The position numbers and the translations under genes were made by a program. The notes beneath the pieces were generated by a model. It searched no databases. It saw only the letters and a program-made list of their open reading frames with translations, and was not told where the DNA came from. DNA of 64,000 nt from Reticulitermes lucifugus (taxonomy: Eukaryota; Arthropoda; Insecta; Blattodea; Rhinotermitidae): contig JAKCWW010000192.1 of the NCBI GenBank assembly GCA_026260175.1, positions 1-64,000 of the forward strand, read 5' to 3'. Shown here piece by piece: positions 47,801 to 58,493 of this stretch (its first letter is position 1; the number at the start of each line of letters is the position of its first letter).

Positions 47801-48717
47801 ATAGAGATAAATAGGCATTGCCTATTTCAAAATTACTTTCCCAAAATTTGTCTGGAGCAACCGGCAAAAATACACTTTCACGAGTTTTGTCTTCCTGTCG
47901 ATTTTCTGTATGTAGACATCCTGAATGTAAAGCCGTAGTGGTGAAAACATAAGCCACTGAACACTTGAGGTAATCATCATTCTGTAACAAGGCATCGACA
48001 CAGTGATAGTCACCGACCACGTGAGAGCTTATTACCTGCCCTTGTGCTGGTTATCAGCTGAGATAACTGCTACAGCTTGTTGAGTTTATAAGGCCACGCC
48101 TAAATATTCTGTCTGCAGTCACAGAACTGGTCCGTCCTTTGAACTACATGAAGGCACGAATTGAGGAGATTTTATTTTCTCTTTAGATATTTGTACTAAA
48201 ACGTTTATGTACAGGGATATTATTTTATCTAACCATCCTTCCTCACCTTTTGTCGGTTTGCTTATCGTGTAAAACGAAGCCCATGCGTGCCCACACACTT
48301 TGAAATAGCGGTGGGAAGTGGCAAAATATATTGGCCAGGTAAAGTGATGGCCCTTTATTTACATATAACATTCTTTCCGATGAACAGATACTTTTATATT
48401 TTAGTGTGGAAGGTGCACTATGCTTCTGCACAGCAACTAAATTTGTGTGCTATTTTAACGGATATTTCTGCGGTTCACGAATTGTGCATATAATTAAAAA
48501 TATTTCAAAGAAATATATAATTATCCATACAATTTTACAATCAAAACCGTATAGGTGTATTTTATAGATTAAGGAAAGATGGATGGCGGTCAGGCTGAGG
48601 CCGAACCTTACAATGTCGGTTGGTTACTAAATTTCAGGGACATGGGCCTTAATGATAATTTTCAAAGTTCAAAGGTAAGAACTTAAAGTCTTTATTGTGT
48701 GCATGCCTTGAAGTCAT

Positions 48718-48965
48718 ATGGGAAATGGATGTATTGCTCCACTCATTCCTTACCTCGGCATTAGATGAATGTGAGTGATAAGAATCAGGCTGCGGCCTTT
48801 TTATCCCCGGGGAAAAGGGCCGGTTACCCGTTGAACAGCAGTCTGATTGGGCCCCAAAACCGGTCTGGGCGTTTTGAAGGTGAAGAATTCTCATTTCCCT
48901 GCCGGGATTCTAATTCCAGATCATTCGCCCTTTAGCCTATTCACTATACCGACTACACTAGCCCC
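48718..48965 (-). mobile_element. SINE (family 2), full length
   Basis: Plus-strand view has tattgctccactcattcctt, cccgttgaacagcagtctga, aaaaccggtctgggcgtttt and a reversed head actataccgactacactagc. Confidence 0.7.
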
Positions 48966-50012
48966 ACAGACAGAAGTAAATTTATTTTTTCGACACAATT
49001 ATTTTGTTACCGAATTGCCTTAAAATACTCTTGCACGTGTAATTTGCATGAACCTGTTACTGAAATAGTTTGGCCTACCAACTGACAGACTTCATTCAGT
49101 CTGTCACCCATTATAGTGTGTTTTGTCAATATTTATGTTACATTTGTTATATAATTTGGAGATGACACGCCTTTCTCGAGTGCTAAACAAACTCCTGATC
49201 TACGTATATAAGGGAATTTCTTAAAATTCGACATAGTGGAAACCATAATTTACGCAAGTGCGTAAAAGAAATTCTGTTCTTATATTCCACACTCACTGTC
49301 AGATTTGAATGTAACTGGGGATAAGATAAACACATAATTCTGCTGAATATTTGCAATTTTCCTGAGAATTGGCACAGGAAATGCCGTACTATTCCTATGG
49401 GCAAATTTAAATTACAATTAGGCGTGTACTATGAAACATGTAACAATTTGGAGGTAAAAATGCCTTTCTAAATTGTGTGTACTACGACGCGGAGTACACG
49501 ATCGGCAGTATTCGTATATCCGACATCTTTCGAAACGGTTGTGTCATTCACACGACTTAGGTATTTAGGCAGTTATTATTGGGTATTATGGATGATATTA
49601 GAAAACTGAAGTTGTTAAACTAAACACATTTTAACTTCAACCTAATGCATACATTGTTATAACATTTAAGAAGTTTATGTAAAATAGTTTTTCATTTGTT
49701 GTTTGCCTTATATTGATTTATGGAATATCTGTGTATATTGTTATTCTACTGATCTATCCCACTTGTCACATGTAAGTAAAGTATCATTCTCGCTGGTTAT
49801 TACCACCTATCTTATCTCATTTGTATCTATAAGTGCTGCCAGATTGCCCTTTCCTGATATTGTCACTTTGCGGTGCTGTGGCTAGTGTACTGATTTGTGT
49901 GTTACATAAGTTTCTTTCTTGGCTGTTGTAGTTTTGATTTTTCTATAGTAATGGCTTTCTTTGTTCCTTAAATTTGGTTGTTCTGTTGGGAAAATACATC
50001 ATCTTTATCCTT

Positions 50013-50417
50013 CTCCGGAAGTATATTCCTTCATGTCTTTTTTGATCGCGCTCCGGCAGTATATTCCTCTGTCTTGTTGACCGTGGTGCGGAAGTATGTT
50101 CCTTCCTGTATTTTGATTTACTCCGGCAGTATTTTCCTTAGTATCTTGTTGATCTACTCCGGTCGTATGTTTTTATGTCTTGTTGATCGTGGTCCGGAAG
50201 TATGTTCCTTCGTGTACTGTTGATCCTGCTCCGGAAGTTTGTTCCTTCGTGTACTGTTGATCCTGTTCCGGAAGTATGTTTTTATATCTTGTTGAATGTG
50301 GTCCGGAAGTATGTTCCTTCATGTACTGTTGATCGTGGTCCGGAAGTATGTTCCTTCATGTACTGTTGATCCGCTCCGGAAGTATGTTCCTTCATGTCTT
50401 GTTGATCATGTTTCGGG
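50013..50417 (+). repeat. 35-37-bp minisatellite, ~11 units
   Basis: Unit ctccggaagtatgttccttc plus atgtcttgttgatcgtg. There is no unique spacer between units, so not CRISPR-like. Confidence 0.9.
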
Positions 50418-51275
50418 CCAAACTCATTATTCTACATTACCTTACCACTAGACACTTTATTATCTGAGTTATTAATAATGTGTTAAAATAAATCATAAAT
50501 TCATGTGTTAATTAATGGACACGCGCCAATTTCCTAAATATTTCATATCACTTTCCATTCGGTTTTCACAGTGTAACATAAAGTGCCCTAAAGTGCGTCT
50601 TAAATTAATTTGAATATTATTCAATGTCCTTTTATAGGCGTGACACTGCGTTCTAGGAGTTCTTTTCATATTTTTCCCAACGAACTTTATCGAATCTGGA
50701 CGGTTTCAAAAATTTCTGTGTTATCGGGCAGCTCAAAGATATCCTGACCGGAAGCTATCTGGCACTCACTAAAGTTACATTTCACGTCATAACAAACACG
50801 CATGTTTGAGATCCTTTACCCATTTACCGTAGGCGTATTGGTTACGTTCATAAGTTTTCAGAAAAAGTTTATCACTTCTTGCATTTCTCGTGTTTGAAAA
50901 CATATATGCTCAAATGTAAACCCCTTAATATTCTTTCTGCTTACTACACACATTAAACTAAGTTCTCACTTCAACTTATCGTCGTTTCTAAATCGATAGA
51001 AGTTGATAGGTAAAGAGAATAATTTGCGCACAGCTCGTAAACACTCAGTTCACAGCATGTTAACTACTAATCTTGAAATACTTTTCCAATTTCACTCCCC
51101 TGAGCAAATCCAGGAACATTACACTGAAACAGACACCCAAACTAATGCAACACATTGAGTTGCACATTCAGAACAGAACAAAAATAGTAATTAAAAAGAC
51201 CTAAGTTCAAGACTGTACAAAACGTTTCATACATACGAATGAATGATGGTTTAAAAATTCAGAGGTGTGTCTTCC

Positions 51276-52925
51276 CTAAAATATTGACAGTATTGCAAAA
51301 GGTAATATTACTACCGTCATGCCTCCAACAGAACTGAAATACCCATCATTACTGACATGTTTACGGGTGGTAGGGTTTTTTGTAGTAGCTGGTATTCTGA
51401 TGTTTTGAGTCACCATATCTTCAGATATTGCTGTGGTTGCGGATAGCATTACACTTTGCCCCGACTCGTCTTCAGGTGTTGCGCTAGTAGCTGGTGTTGT
51501 GATGTTTTGAGTCACCATATCTTCAGATATCGCTGTGGTTGCGGATATCGTTATATTTTGCATCGTCTCATCGTCATGTGTTGCGCTGATAGTTGGTGTT
51601 GTGGTGTATTGAGTCAAAATATCTTCAGATTTTGTTGTGGTTGCGGATATCGTTATATTTTGCATCGACTCATCTTCAGGCGTTGCGCTAGTAGCTGGCG
51701 TTGTGATGTTTTGAGTCAAAATATCTTCAGATATCGCTGTGGTTGCGGATGTCTTTATATTTTGCATCGACTCATTTTCAGGTGTTGTGCTAGTAGCTGG
51801 CGTTGTGATGTTTTGAGTCAAAATATTTTCAGATATCGCTGTGGTTGCGGATAGCGTTATATTTTGCATCGTCTCATCGTCATGTGTTGCGCTGATAGTT
51901 GGTGTTGTGATGTATTGAGTCAAAATATCTTCAGATTTTGTTGTGGTTGCGGATATCGTTATATTTTGCATCGNNNNNNNNNNNNNNNNNNNNNNNNNNN
52001 NNNNNNNNNNNNNNNNNNNNNNNAGATATCGTTATATTTTGCACCGACTCATCGTCATGTGTTGCGCTAATAGCTGGTGTTGTGATATTTTGAGACAAAA
52101 TATCTTCAGATATCGCTGTGGTTGCGGATATCGTTATATTTTGCGTCGACTCATCTTCAGATGTTGCGCTATTAGCTGGCGTTGTGATGTTTTGAGTCAA
52201 AATATCTTCAGATATCGCTGTGGTTGCGGATAGCGTTATATTTTGCATCGACTCATCTTCAGGTGTTGCGCTAGTAGCTGACGTTGTGATGTTTTGAGTC
52301 AAAATATCTTCAGATATCGCTGTGGTTGCGGATATCGTTATATTTTGCATCGACTCATTTTCAGGTGTTGCGCTAGTAGCTGGTGTTGTGATGTTTTGAG
52401 TCACTATAACTTCAGGTATGGCTGTAGTTACAGATATTGTTATATTTTGCCTCGACTCATCTTCAGGTGTTGCGCTAGTAGCTGGTGTTATGATGTTTTG
52501 AGTCACCATATCTTCAGATATGGTTGTAGTTACGGATATCGTAATATTTTGCTTCGATTTATCTTCAGGTGTTGCGCTAATAGCTGGTGTTGTGATGTTT
52601 TGAGTCAACATATCTTCAGATTTTGTTGTGGTTGCGGATATCGTTATATTTTGCATCGACTCATCGTCATGTGTTGTGCTAATAGCTGGTGTTGTGATGT
52701 TTTGAGCCAAAATATCTTCAGATATCGCTGTGGTTGCGGATGACGTTATATTTTGCTTCGACTCATTTTCAGGTGTTGCGCTATTAGCTGGCTTTGTGAT
52801 GTTTTGAGTCAAAATATCTTCAGATATCGCTGTGGTTGCGGATATCGTTATATTTTGCATCGACTCATCTTCAGGTTTTGCGCTATTAGCTGTCGTTGCG
52901 ATGATTCCTTTTCGAAGCGCGGCAA
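51276..52925 (-). CDS. Exon 2 (repeat array and GPI-like tail) of the 34-residue-repeat gene
   Basis: Opens after a cccgaaaccag acceptor with a pyrimidine-rich tract (tttcttctcccg). Open on both sides of the N run, but in different frames because the gap length is arbitrary. Units alternate between SATPEDES-type and SATHDDE-type endings. The last unit degenerates into PATTKNPTTRKHVSNDG before the hydrophobic tail. Confidence 0.82.
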
Positions 52926-54784
52926 CTGGTTTCGGGAGAAGAAATATTTTTGTTAATATCCGTCTCTTTTTTATTTTGTTGTGTTTGAAAACAAAACTCA
53001 GTATTTTCTTAAAATATATGTGAATTACTAAAGTTACTTTCAAATCTTTAGTATAAGGGGCTATAGTTAATGGTGGTATCGTTCAAAACTGTTTAAAATA
53101 ATTTAACCTAATATTAACACATAAGTTTTAGGCCTATATGTGTACGGTTATACGTATATATGGTTAACACACTTGAATTTAGGCTTCCTATTTTCGATCT
53201 GTTTCCAAGAAATTTTATCCCGCACGTTATCGGTTAATGGGATAGTTTTCAGACACTTTTTTAAGGCGAAGACGCGCAATATTTACAGTTTCTAATTTCA
53301 AGCTCCTGCGATTTATTCTCACATAGATAAAATCTCTATCAACAATGTTGAAGTACTCATGATTTTGTATTTGATTCTACCTAAAATGTATCTCTTAGAA
53401 TTAGTTTGTTGCGTCATATTGAATTCGTGTTCAAAATGCTTCCAAACTCTGCACTAACTCACTACAGCTATGATTTTCCAAGTTTCTTGATTTTGCCCTC
53501 TCGTGTTGAAAATCTAATGCAGAAGTAAACGCATACATAATGCGTGATTTTAGGCTTCCGCCGCAGTGTAAATGAGATCTTTGTTCTTCTGGGATGTTAC
53601 GCAGCGTAGATTGGTAATTAGTTACCGACGTTTCTGGTCAATTGCTTAACCCTTGAAAATGGGACCACTTGGGATGTCTACATATAGATGGGGGATAATA
53701 TTTAATTGTATATTAAAGACATATTATTCAGGTTATAAACTGTATTCATGTTGCATTGGCTGTAACATAATGTGATGTTCTGAAAATCGCAATTAAGGGG
53801 TGAGATTTTATGTTATGACGGCCTTAAGCATTAAGACTACAGCCTTCTGGGATACAAAGTCCTCTATTTTGATATATACATAGCTATTATCAAACGGTAC
53901 TGCAACATCCCTGAAACCCTTTATCTTAATAGTAATGAAATTTTGGGGTCACCTAATAGGAAGAGCATATACTTCGTGAATCATAAACCGTTAATTGTCC
54001 AAAAGGACAATGTTCTGTGTAATTATTTATTTATGGGATTGATAATAAAATTCAGATTTTTATTAATTTTGGAATGAGCAAAATCTTCATATTTGAGACT
54101 GCCTGGTGCTTGTGTATCTTATCTTCAACGACACCAACATGTAAACCACTATAGTAATATTCGTGTGGTGAAGAGTTAGGCTACGTGTATGAAGTTAGAA
54201 TGCAATATTTATTGGCTCGCCTTATTTCACTATGGTGGATGGAAAATTAAGAAATGTTGGGAAATTTTCACGTGTCCTATTTCCAATCCTTTTTCGTAAA
54301 ATAACGTTTTTCCCAAACATATAAATTTTAGTGTTGAACCTTTTACTTATTGAGATAGGCTATCAAATGTTTTATCCTTTGAGACCTTGATATTCAGCAC
54401 GCTGACTGAGAAGTCTTTGAATGCTAGGTGTGTTAAGATAACATGTGAGAATATAGGTATGTGTACCAATTAAGTATTGTTCTTTTTGTCTTAAAGTTAC
54501 CAAAATGGAAGCTGCGAGAATTTTTGGGTTTGTGTTTCACACACACACATTTAGAAACCATGTTATAATATTTTCCGAATACTACGTAATTAAGAACCTT
54601 CCGAAATAACACTACAAGAAACTGAGATGATGTTAATCAAAATGGAGTTTCTGGAAATAAAGTGCACAGCAATATTGTGCAAATCCTTCACCTGTCCACG
54701 CACAGTGCCATAAATATCTGTCCACAGTCACTTACCTGATATTACGATTAAAAAGAAGGCAATGTGAATCGCACTGCTTTCCAT
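51276..54784 (-). CDS. Secreted 34-residue-repeat, Thr/Asn-rich protein with GPI-like tail, two exons
   Basis: Not a family I can name. Exon 1 (54784-54736) encodes the signal peptide MESSAIHIAFFLIVIS. It joins in phase 1 to exon 2 (52925-51276), which continues VAALRKGIIATTANSAKPED. Then come about fifteen tandem 34-residue units of the type QNITISATTAISEDILT plus QNITTPATSATPEDESM. Each unit usually carries two Asn-Ile-Thr glycosylation sequons and about a third Ser/Thr. The end reads HVSNDGYFSSVGG then MTVVILPFAILSIF and TAG: a small-residue site followed by a hydrophobic stretch, as in GPI-anchored proteins. A 50-N gap interrupts the array. Predicted size is about 575 aa if the gap is really 79 nt. 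Expected role: heavily glycosylated cell-surface or lumenal coat (inference). Same exon plan and strand as the 37-39 kb gene. Confidence 0.8.
51400..52880 (-). repeat. 102-bp coding tandem repeat
   Basis: Period counted directly as 102 bp, about fourteen to fifteen units, all in frame on the minus strand. Eight complete units lie upstream of the assembly gap and five or more lie downstream. The units at about 51880-51980 and 51580-51680 are near identical, indicating a higher-order period of about three units. Confidence 0.9.
51974..52023. other. Assembly gap (50 N)
   Basis: Fifty Ns inside the 102-bp repeat. Aligning the flanks to the unit gives unit position 6 before and position 86 after the gap, so the true length should be 79 nt plus a multiple of 102. 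That length also makes the two flanking frames agree. Confidence 0.9.
53575..53650. mobile_element. Solo arm of a foldback MITE
   Basis: Contains gttcttctgggatgttacgc and ggtaattagttaccgacgtt, matching one arm of the 62.1 kb and 56.3 kb elements. No partner arm is seen nearby. It lies in the intron of the 34-residue-repeat gene. Confidence 0.45.
54736..54784 (-). CDS. Exon 1 (signal peptide) of the 34-residue-repeat gene
   Basis: 49 nt: ATG plus 15 codons and one G, then a gtaagt donor. The core IAFFLIVIS is hydrophobic. Joining the G to TT of exon 2 makes Val in the repeat frame. The intron is 1810 bp. Confidence 0.75.
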
Positions 54785-54822
54785 TTTCTTTTCAAACTGC
54801 AAGATGTCAATGCATCTCGAGA

Positions 54823-54830
54823 CCTTTTAT
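54823..54830 (-). promoter_or_regulatory. TATA-like box of the 34-residue-repeat gene
   Basis: ATAAAAGG on the minus strand, 38 bp upstream of the ATG at 54784. The spacing implies transcription starting a few bases upstream of the ATG, as in the gene at 38.9 kb. Confidence 0.5.
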
Positions 54831-56274
54831 GTCACAAACTTACTCTTTATTTGTTTTGACATTAAGTTTCTGTGTTTACAGATGGGTTAGGAACAAATTA
54901 GGCAGGAACTTCCTTCTGCTTTCCGTATGTGCATTCGTTCATGATGGTATGTCATATAGCCTGTACAGATAAAGCGTCGAGAGAGGCGATGATGAAATAA
55001 AGTCAATACCGTACTATTCTTACTGGGGCTCTTGTAAACGTGTTGGTTAGATAAAATGGTCTAGACGCACAGACGCAACGAAACAATTGCAGATTACATT
55101 TATGATGTTGGCGTGAGATTTCAGTACTCTGCAGCCTGGTTGGCTGATTACCTTACTCTCCTTTTATTTCGAAGGACCTGCAAACATCTTAAAAGGCGAG
55201 TTCCTCCAGTGAACAACGTGAGTCAACAACACACTAAAGTTATGACGTGGCATTTTCTTTCCACTGAGTAGTCATAAAATTTATCAGAAGGAATTAAAGG
55301 AAAAAGTCACTTAAACGTAGAAAAGTACCTAATGGATGATGACTGAAGCGTTGAAGAGGAAAAAAGACGTTAGATTCATGAACAGTGGGATTATTAATCA
55401 ATTATCTGTTGCCTTCAAGATTTACAGAAATGCAGAATCCGTAGTTTCATACGAGCAACAAAATTCTGTATATTATCCACCAGAAAATTTTGCAGTATCG
55501 GGAATGCCACTAGTTTATTTACCTTGAAACTGAAAATATTGTTTATGTTTGTCAGTAATTTGAATCCAAAAAGCACTATGCAATGAAAGAAGATTGCCTA
55601 CAAAGGAATTGAATGTAAATTCCTTAAAGGTAGAAATTTTAACGGGTATCTTCGCAGTAGATCGCCATTCTTGCACGTATGACTCGCTATCATAGCTTCA
55701 AGTGAAACGTAACTAACGTTCATCTCGTATTAAAAAACAGAGGGTTTACAATATTAACAGCATTCGCAATGCTCATAAACAAATCACATGGACACACATT
55801 CGAACATGTTGGGATTTATATTGAACAGCCTGTGTTTTCTCGCCAACAGTTATACTTGCCACACTACATGCCAGAAATTCAAATAACAACTGAATATTCA
55901 TAAAAGAAATAGCAAGTAAAGGGCCAGTTTTAAAAGTTGGCAGTTTGTTAACCCAACGTGGTTTGCCATGATATTTTCTATGATGAATAAAGTAATATTT
56001 TCATAAATAAACGGCATGTTCTTTATGTCTGTATTAGATAGTCCATGATAGTTTGATTTTTTCACCTTATTATGAATTAAAACCTTTTATTACTCTTGAT
56101 TTGCCAGTCTGTCTTTCTTGACGGATAAACACAGTAGATCTTACTGACAAATACAAAAAATCTTGCTTGGATACCGCAATTCCGAGAACGTACCTTCATA
56201 CCTTTCCTCTTGTAACATTGCTCAAATGCTTAGAATAAACACAAACATGCGAGATTTGATGTTCTCATAGCGGT

Positions 56275-56402
56275 ACGCCTTGTCGATCGGTAAATAGTTT
56301 CGGACGTAAATAGCTACCGACCTAGTACCTTCATCTTCAGGGTCAAGAAGACTGCTTCCTTTTCGAAACCTCGGTAGCTATTTACCAGTCGACAAGGCGT
56401 AA
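56275..56402. mobile_element. Foldback MITE
   Basis: Left acgccttgtcgatcggtaaa pairs with right tttaccagtcgacaaggcgt. The middle holds catcttcagggtcaagaaga. The outer region continues with cccagaagacctgaat. Confidence 0.65.
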
Positions 56403-56855
56403 TGTCCCAGAAGACCTGAATCATCAAATACAACACTTTTTCTTCGTCTTCACACATACGTGGTGTTTTTGTTAATAATACGGTATTACTTTTATGACTT
56501 AATTACGTTATATTCAGGCACAATTTTTTAAAATTCAACAAAAAATCTGATTTTCAAAACCTTTTCTTCTAAACAACCAAGAATACCACGTTTCACTCTA
56601 AATGTATCATACGACACACGTCCAAACGAAAACACTACAACCAGTTTCCCAGAATTTATTTTGATATTATCTTCCCGCTTACTTCTTGATCTCCCAGAAA
56701 GCTTCGCATTAAAATCCTGCATGCATATTTCCGTGCCTCTTAAATTATAGTCAATGTGAATCCAGTCGTAACCATTATTGACGCTTAGCCACGCGACAGT
56801 ACATCTGTGTATTAGAAAGCTCCACCTTATGACAGATTATTAAATTTAACTTATT

Positions 56856-56881
56856 TTCTTTCTTTCTTTCTTTCTTTCTTA
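56856..56881 (+). repeat. (TTTC)n microsatellite
   Basis: Uninterrupted tttc units in intergenic DNA. Confidence 0.9.
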
Positions 56882-57084
56882 CTCACTTAATTACTTACTT
56901 AACGCTCTAGCAGAAAATTGCGATAAGATTCCACAACAATCCCTAAATGACAGATAAACCTTTTGAATATTAAAAGAAGTGAATCACTCTTCTACCAAAC
57001 GATTCCAGATATGCATACAGAATTTCTTGGTTTGAAGATTCTCAGGCCTCGACCGCTTGTCCAGATGATAAGTATACTACTAAG

Positions 57085-57228
57085 ACGAGGATGGGTATGG
57101 AGCATTGGTGGAAGGATAAAGAGACAGCAAATACCGAAGTAGTTGGAAAGAAACCTGCCCCAGCGGCGCATCGTCAACCACAAATCCCACATGGACTGGC
57201 CGGAAGCGAACCCGGGTCTTGACGGTGA
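57085..57228 (-). mobile_element. SINE (family 3)
   Basis: Plus-strand view: gtatggagcattggtggaag, ccacaaatcccacatggact, gcgaacccgggtcttgacgg. Same family as 29030; the head is truncated. Confidence 0.6.
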
Positions 57229-57750
57229 ATGAACGAGGTAAACTAAGGAACCTGGGTATTAATTTTCACTTCGTACCTTACAGAGAACACCGTGTGCTTC
57301 CACCAGGAAGACAAATTTCTGAATGCTATGTAGGTACTTGTGAGATTCATACGGAACACACAAAAAGGAGAGAATGCTTAGTTTTTAGTGGTTAACATGG
57401 CGGAGCATACATAATTACCAGGTTTTAAAGGTTTAATGGATCAAGCGATCTGTCTCCAAGGTTCTTGATAGCATTTATATGTTGTCAGCACTATTATGTG
57501 TTCCAGTTATAGACGCCGATTAATTCAAACCACATAGCGAATGGAATTTCTGTTATGTTTCGAGCCGTTTCAATTCAAAGTAGTTTTCTTTTAAGCCAGC
57601 ACAGTAAAATAGACGCTTTTTGATATTAGATAGTTATTAAAATATCCATAGATAACAAAGGCACTGACTTTGCATTCACTTGTTTTACTTTATCGTTCAA
57701 GGTGAGGACTTTAAATCAACAACAAGACAGTGAACATACACAATAGCCTA

Positions 57751-57756
57751 TTTATT
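57751..57756 (-). terminator. Poly(A) signal of the maltase gene
   Basis: AATAAA on the minus strand about 145 nt past the stop at 57899. Confidence 0.5.
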
Positions 57757-57898
57757 TGATCTGAGTTTTACATTTAATATCAATAAATGTGACGTCCATA
57801 CACTTGCTTATTTACTTACAGAAACGTACTATTGAAAGTGTTGCGAAACGTACGTTACTATTGCGAACTTACTCAACATTGACCTCAGCGAGGATCCG

Positions 57899-57959
57899 TC
57901 ACTGGGTGAGCACCAGTGCGTCCCTAGGGCCTACAGTCAAAGTCCTGGATACCTGTTCC
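57899..57959 (-). CDS. Maltase terminal exon (19 codons plus stop)
   Basis: 61 nt after a ttctccacag acceptor. The G completes Gly, then [19 protein letters not shown] and TGA. The L.V.PR(D/E)ALVL ending is the standard maltase C-terminus, and the phase fits the previous exon. No GPI-type extension follows. The exon is 1.5 kb beyond the previous one. Confidence 0.87.
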
Positions 57960-58462
57960 CTGTGGAGAATAAAAGATTTTGAGAAACCGGTCTGAGCTAA
58001 ATCGACAAAAAATTATTTTTAGATGAAGAATTCGATGACTGATTTTTTTTAGTCTTTCTAGAATAATGTTCAAACTTACCTCTTACATTCCCCACAAATC
58101 AATGCAATTCTGAGAGGGTTTGGTCCGATCAAAAGTAAAAGAATCTCTTTCCTAAAGGCAATTTAAAATTTTACTCTTCTGACCACATCTTTATTTATCG
58201 TATGCTAATATTTTCATTTTGGTGCATGCAGGGTTTTGGCGGAGAGACCTGAGGAAAATAACCACTTGGAAGACCTAGTCGTAGATGGGAGGATAATAAG
58301 GCGAGGAATGGGGAGGCATGGACTGGATTGATCTGGCTCAGAATAGGGACAGTTTGTGGGCGCTTGTGAAAGTGGTCATGAACCTTCGGATTCCATAAAA
58401 TGAGGGAAATTTCTTGACTACCTGTGGACCTGTAACTTCTCAGGAAGGACTCTGCTCCATGG

Positions 58463-58493
<31 letters not shown>

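Larger units (their letters stand above)
38990..51275. other. Repeat-rich intergenic region, 12 kb
   Basis: Between the two Thr-rich genes. Holds two family 1 SINEs, two family 2 SINEs, a decayed LINE end (47480), the 51-bp and 37-bp minisatellites and microsatellites. Searched for a third signal-peptide plus Thr-rich exon pair on the minus strand; none convincing. Confidence 0.6.
54831..57750. other. Intergenic region between the repeat-protein gene and maltase
   Basis: Contains a foldback MITE (56275), a (TTTC)n run and a family 3 SINE (57085). No coding exon seen. Confidence 0.6.

Noticed and set aside
50013-50417. CRISPR-like array
   Set aside because: Units are contiguous with no unique spacers, and the DNA is animal.
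51456-52743. Cys/Arg-rich open frames on the plus strand across the repeat array
   Set aside because: They are antisense shadows of the 102-bp coding repeat; the minus strand has signal peptide, splice sites and a sensible tail.
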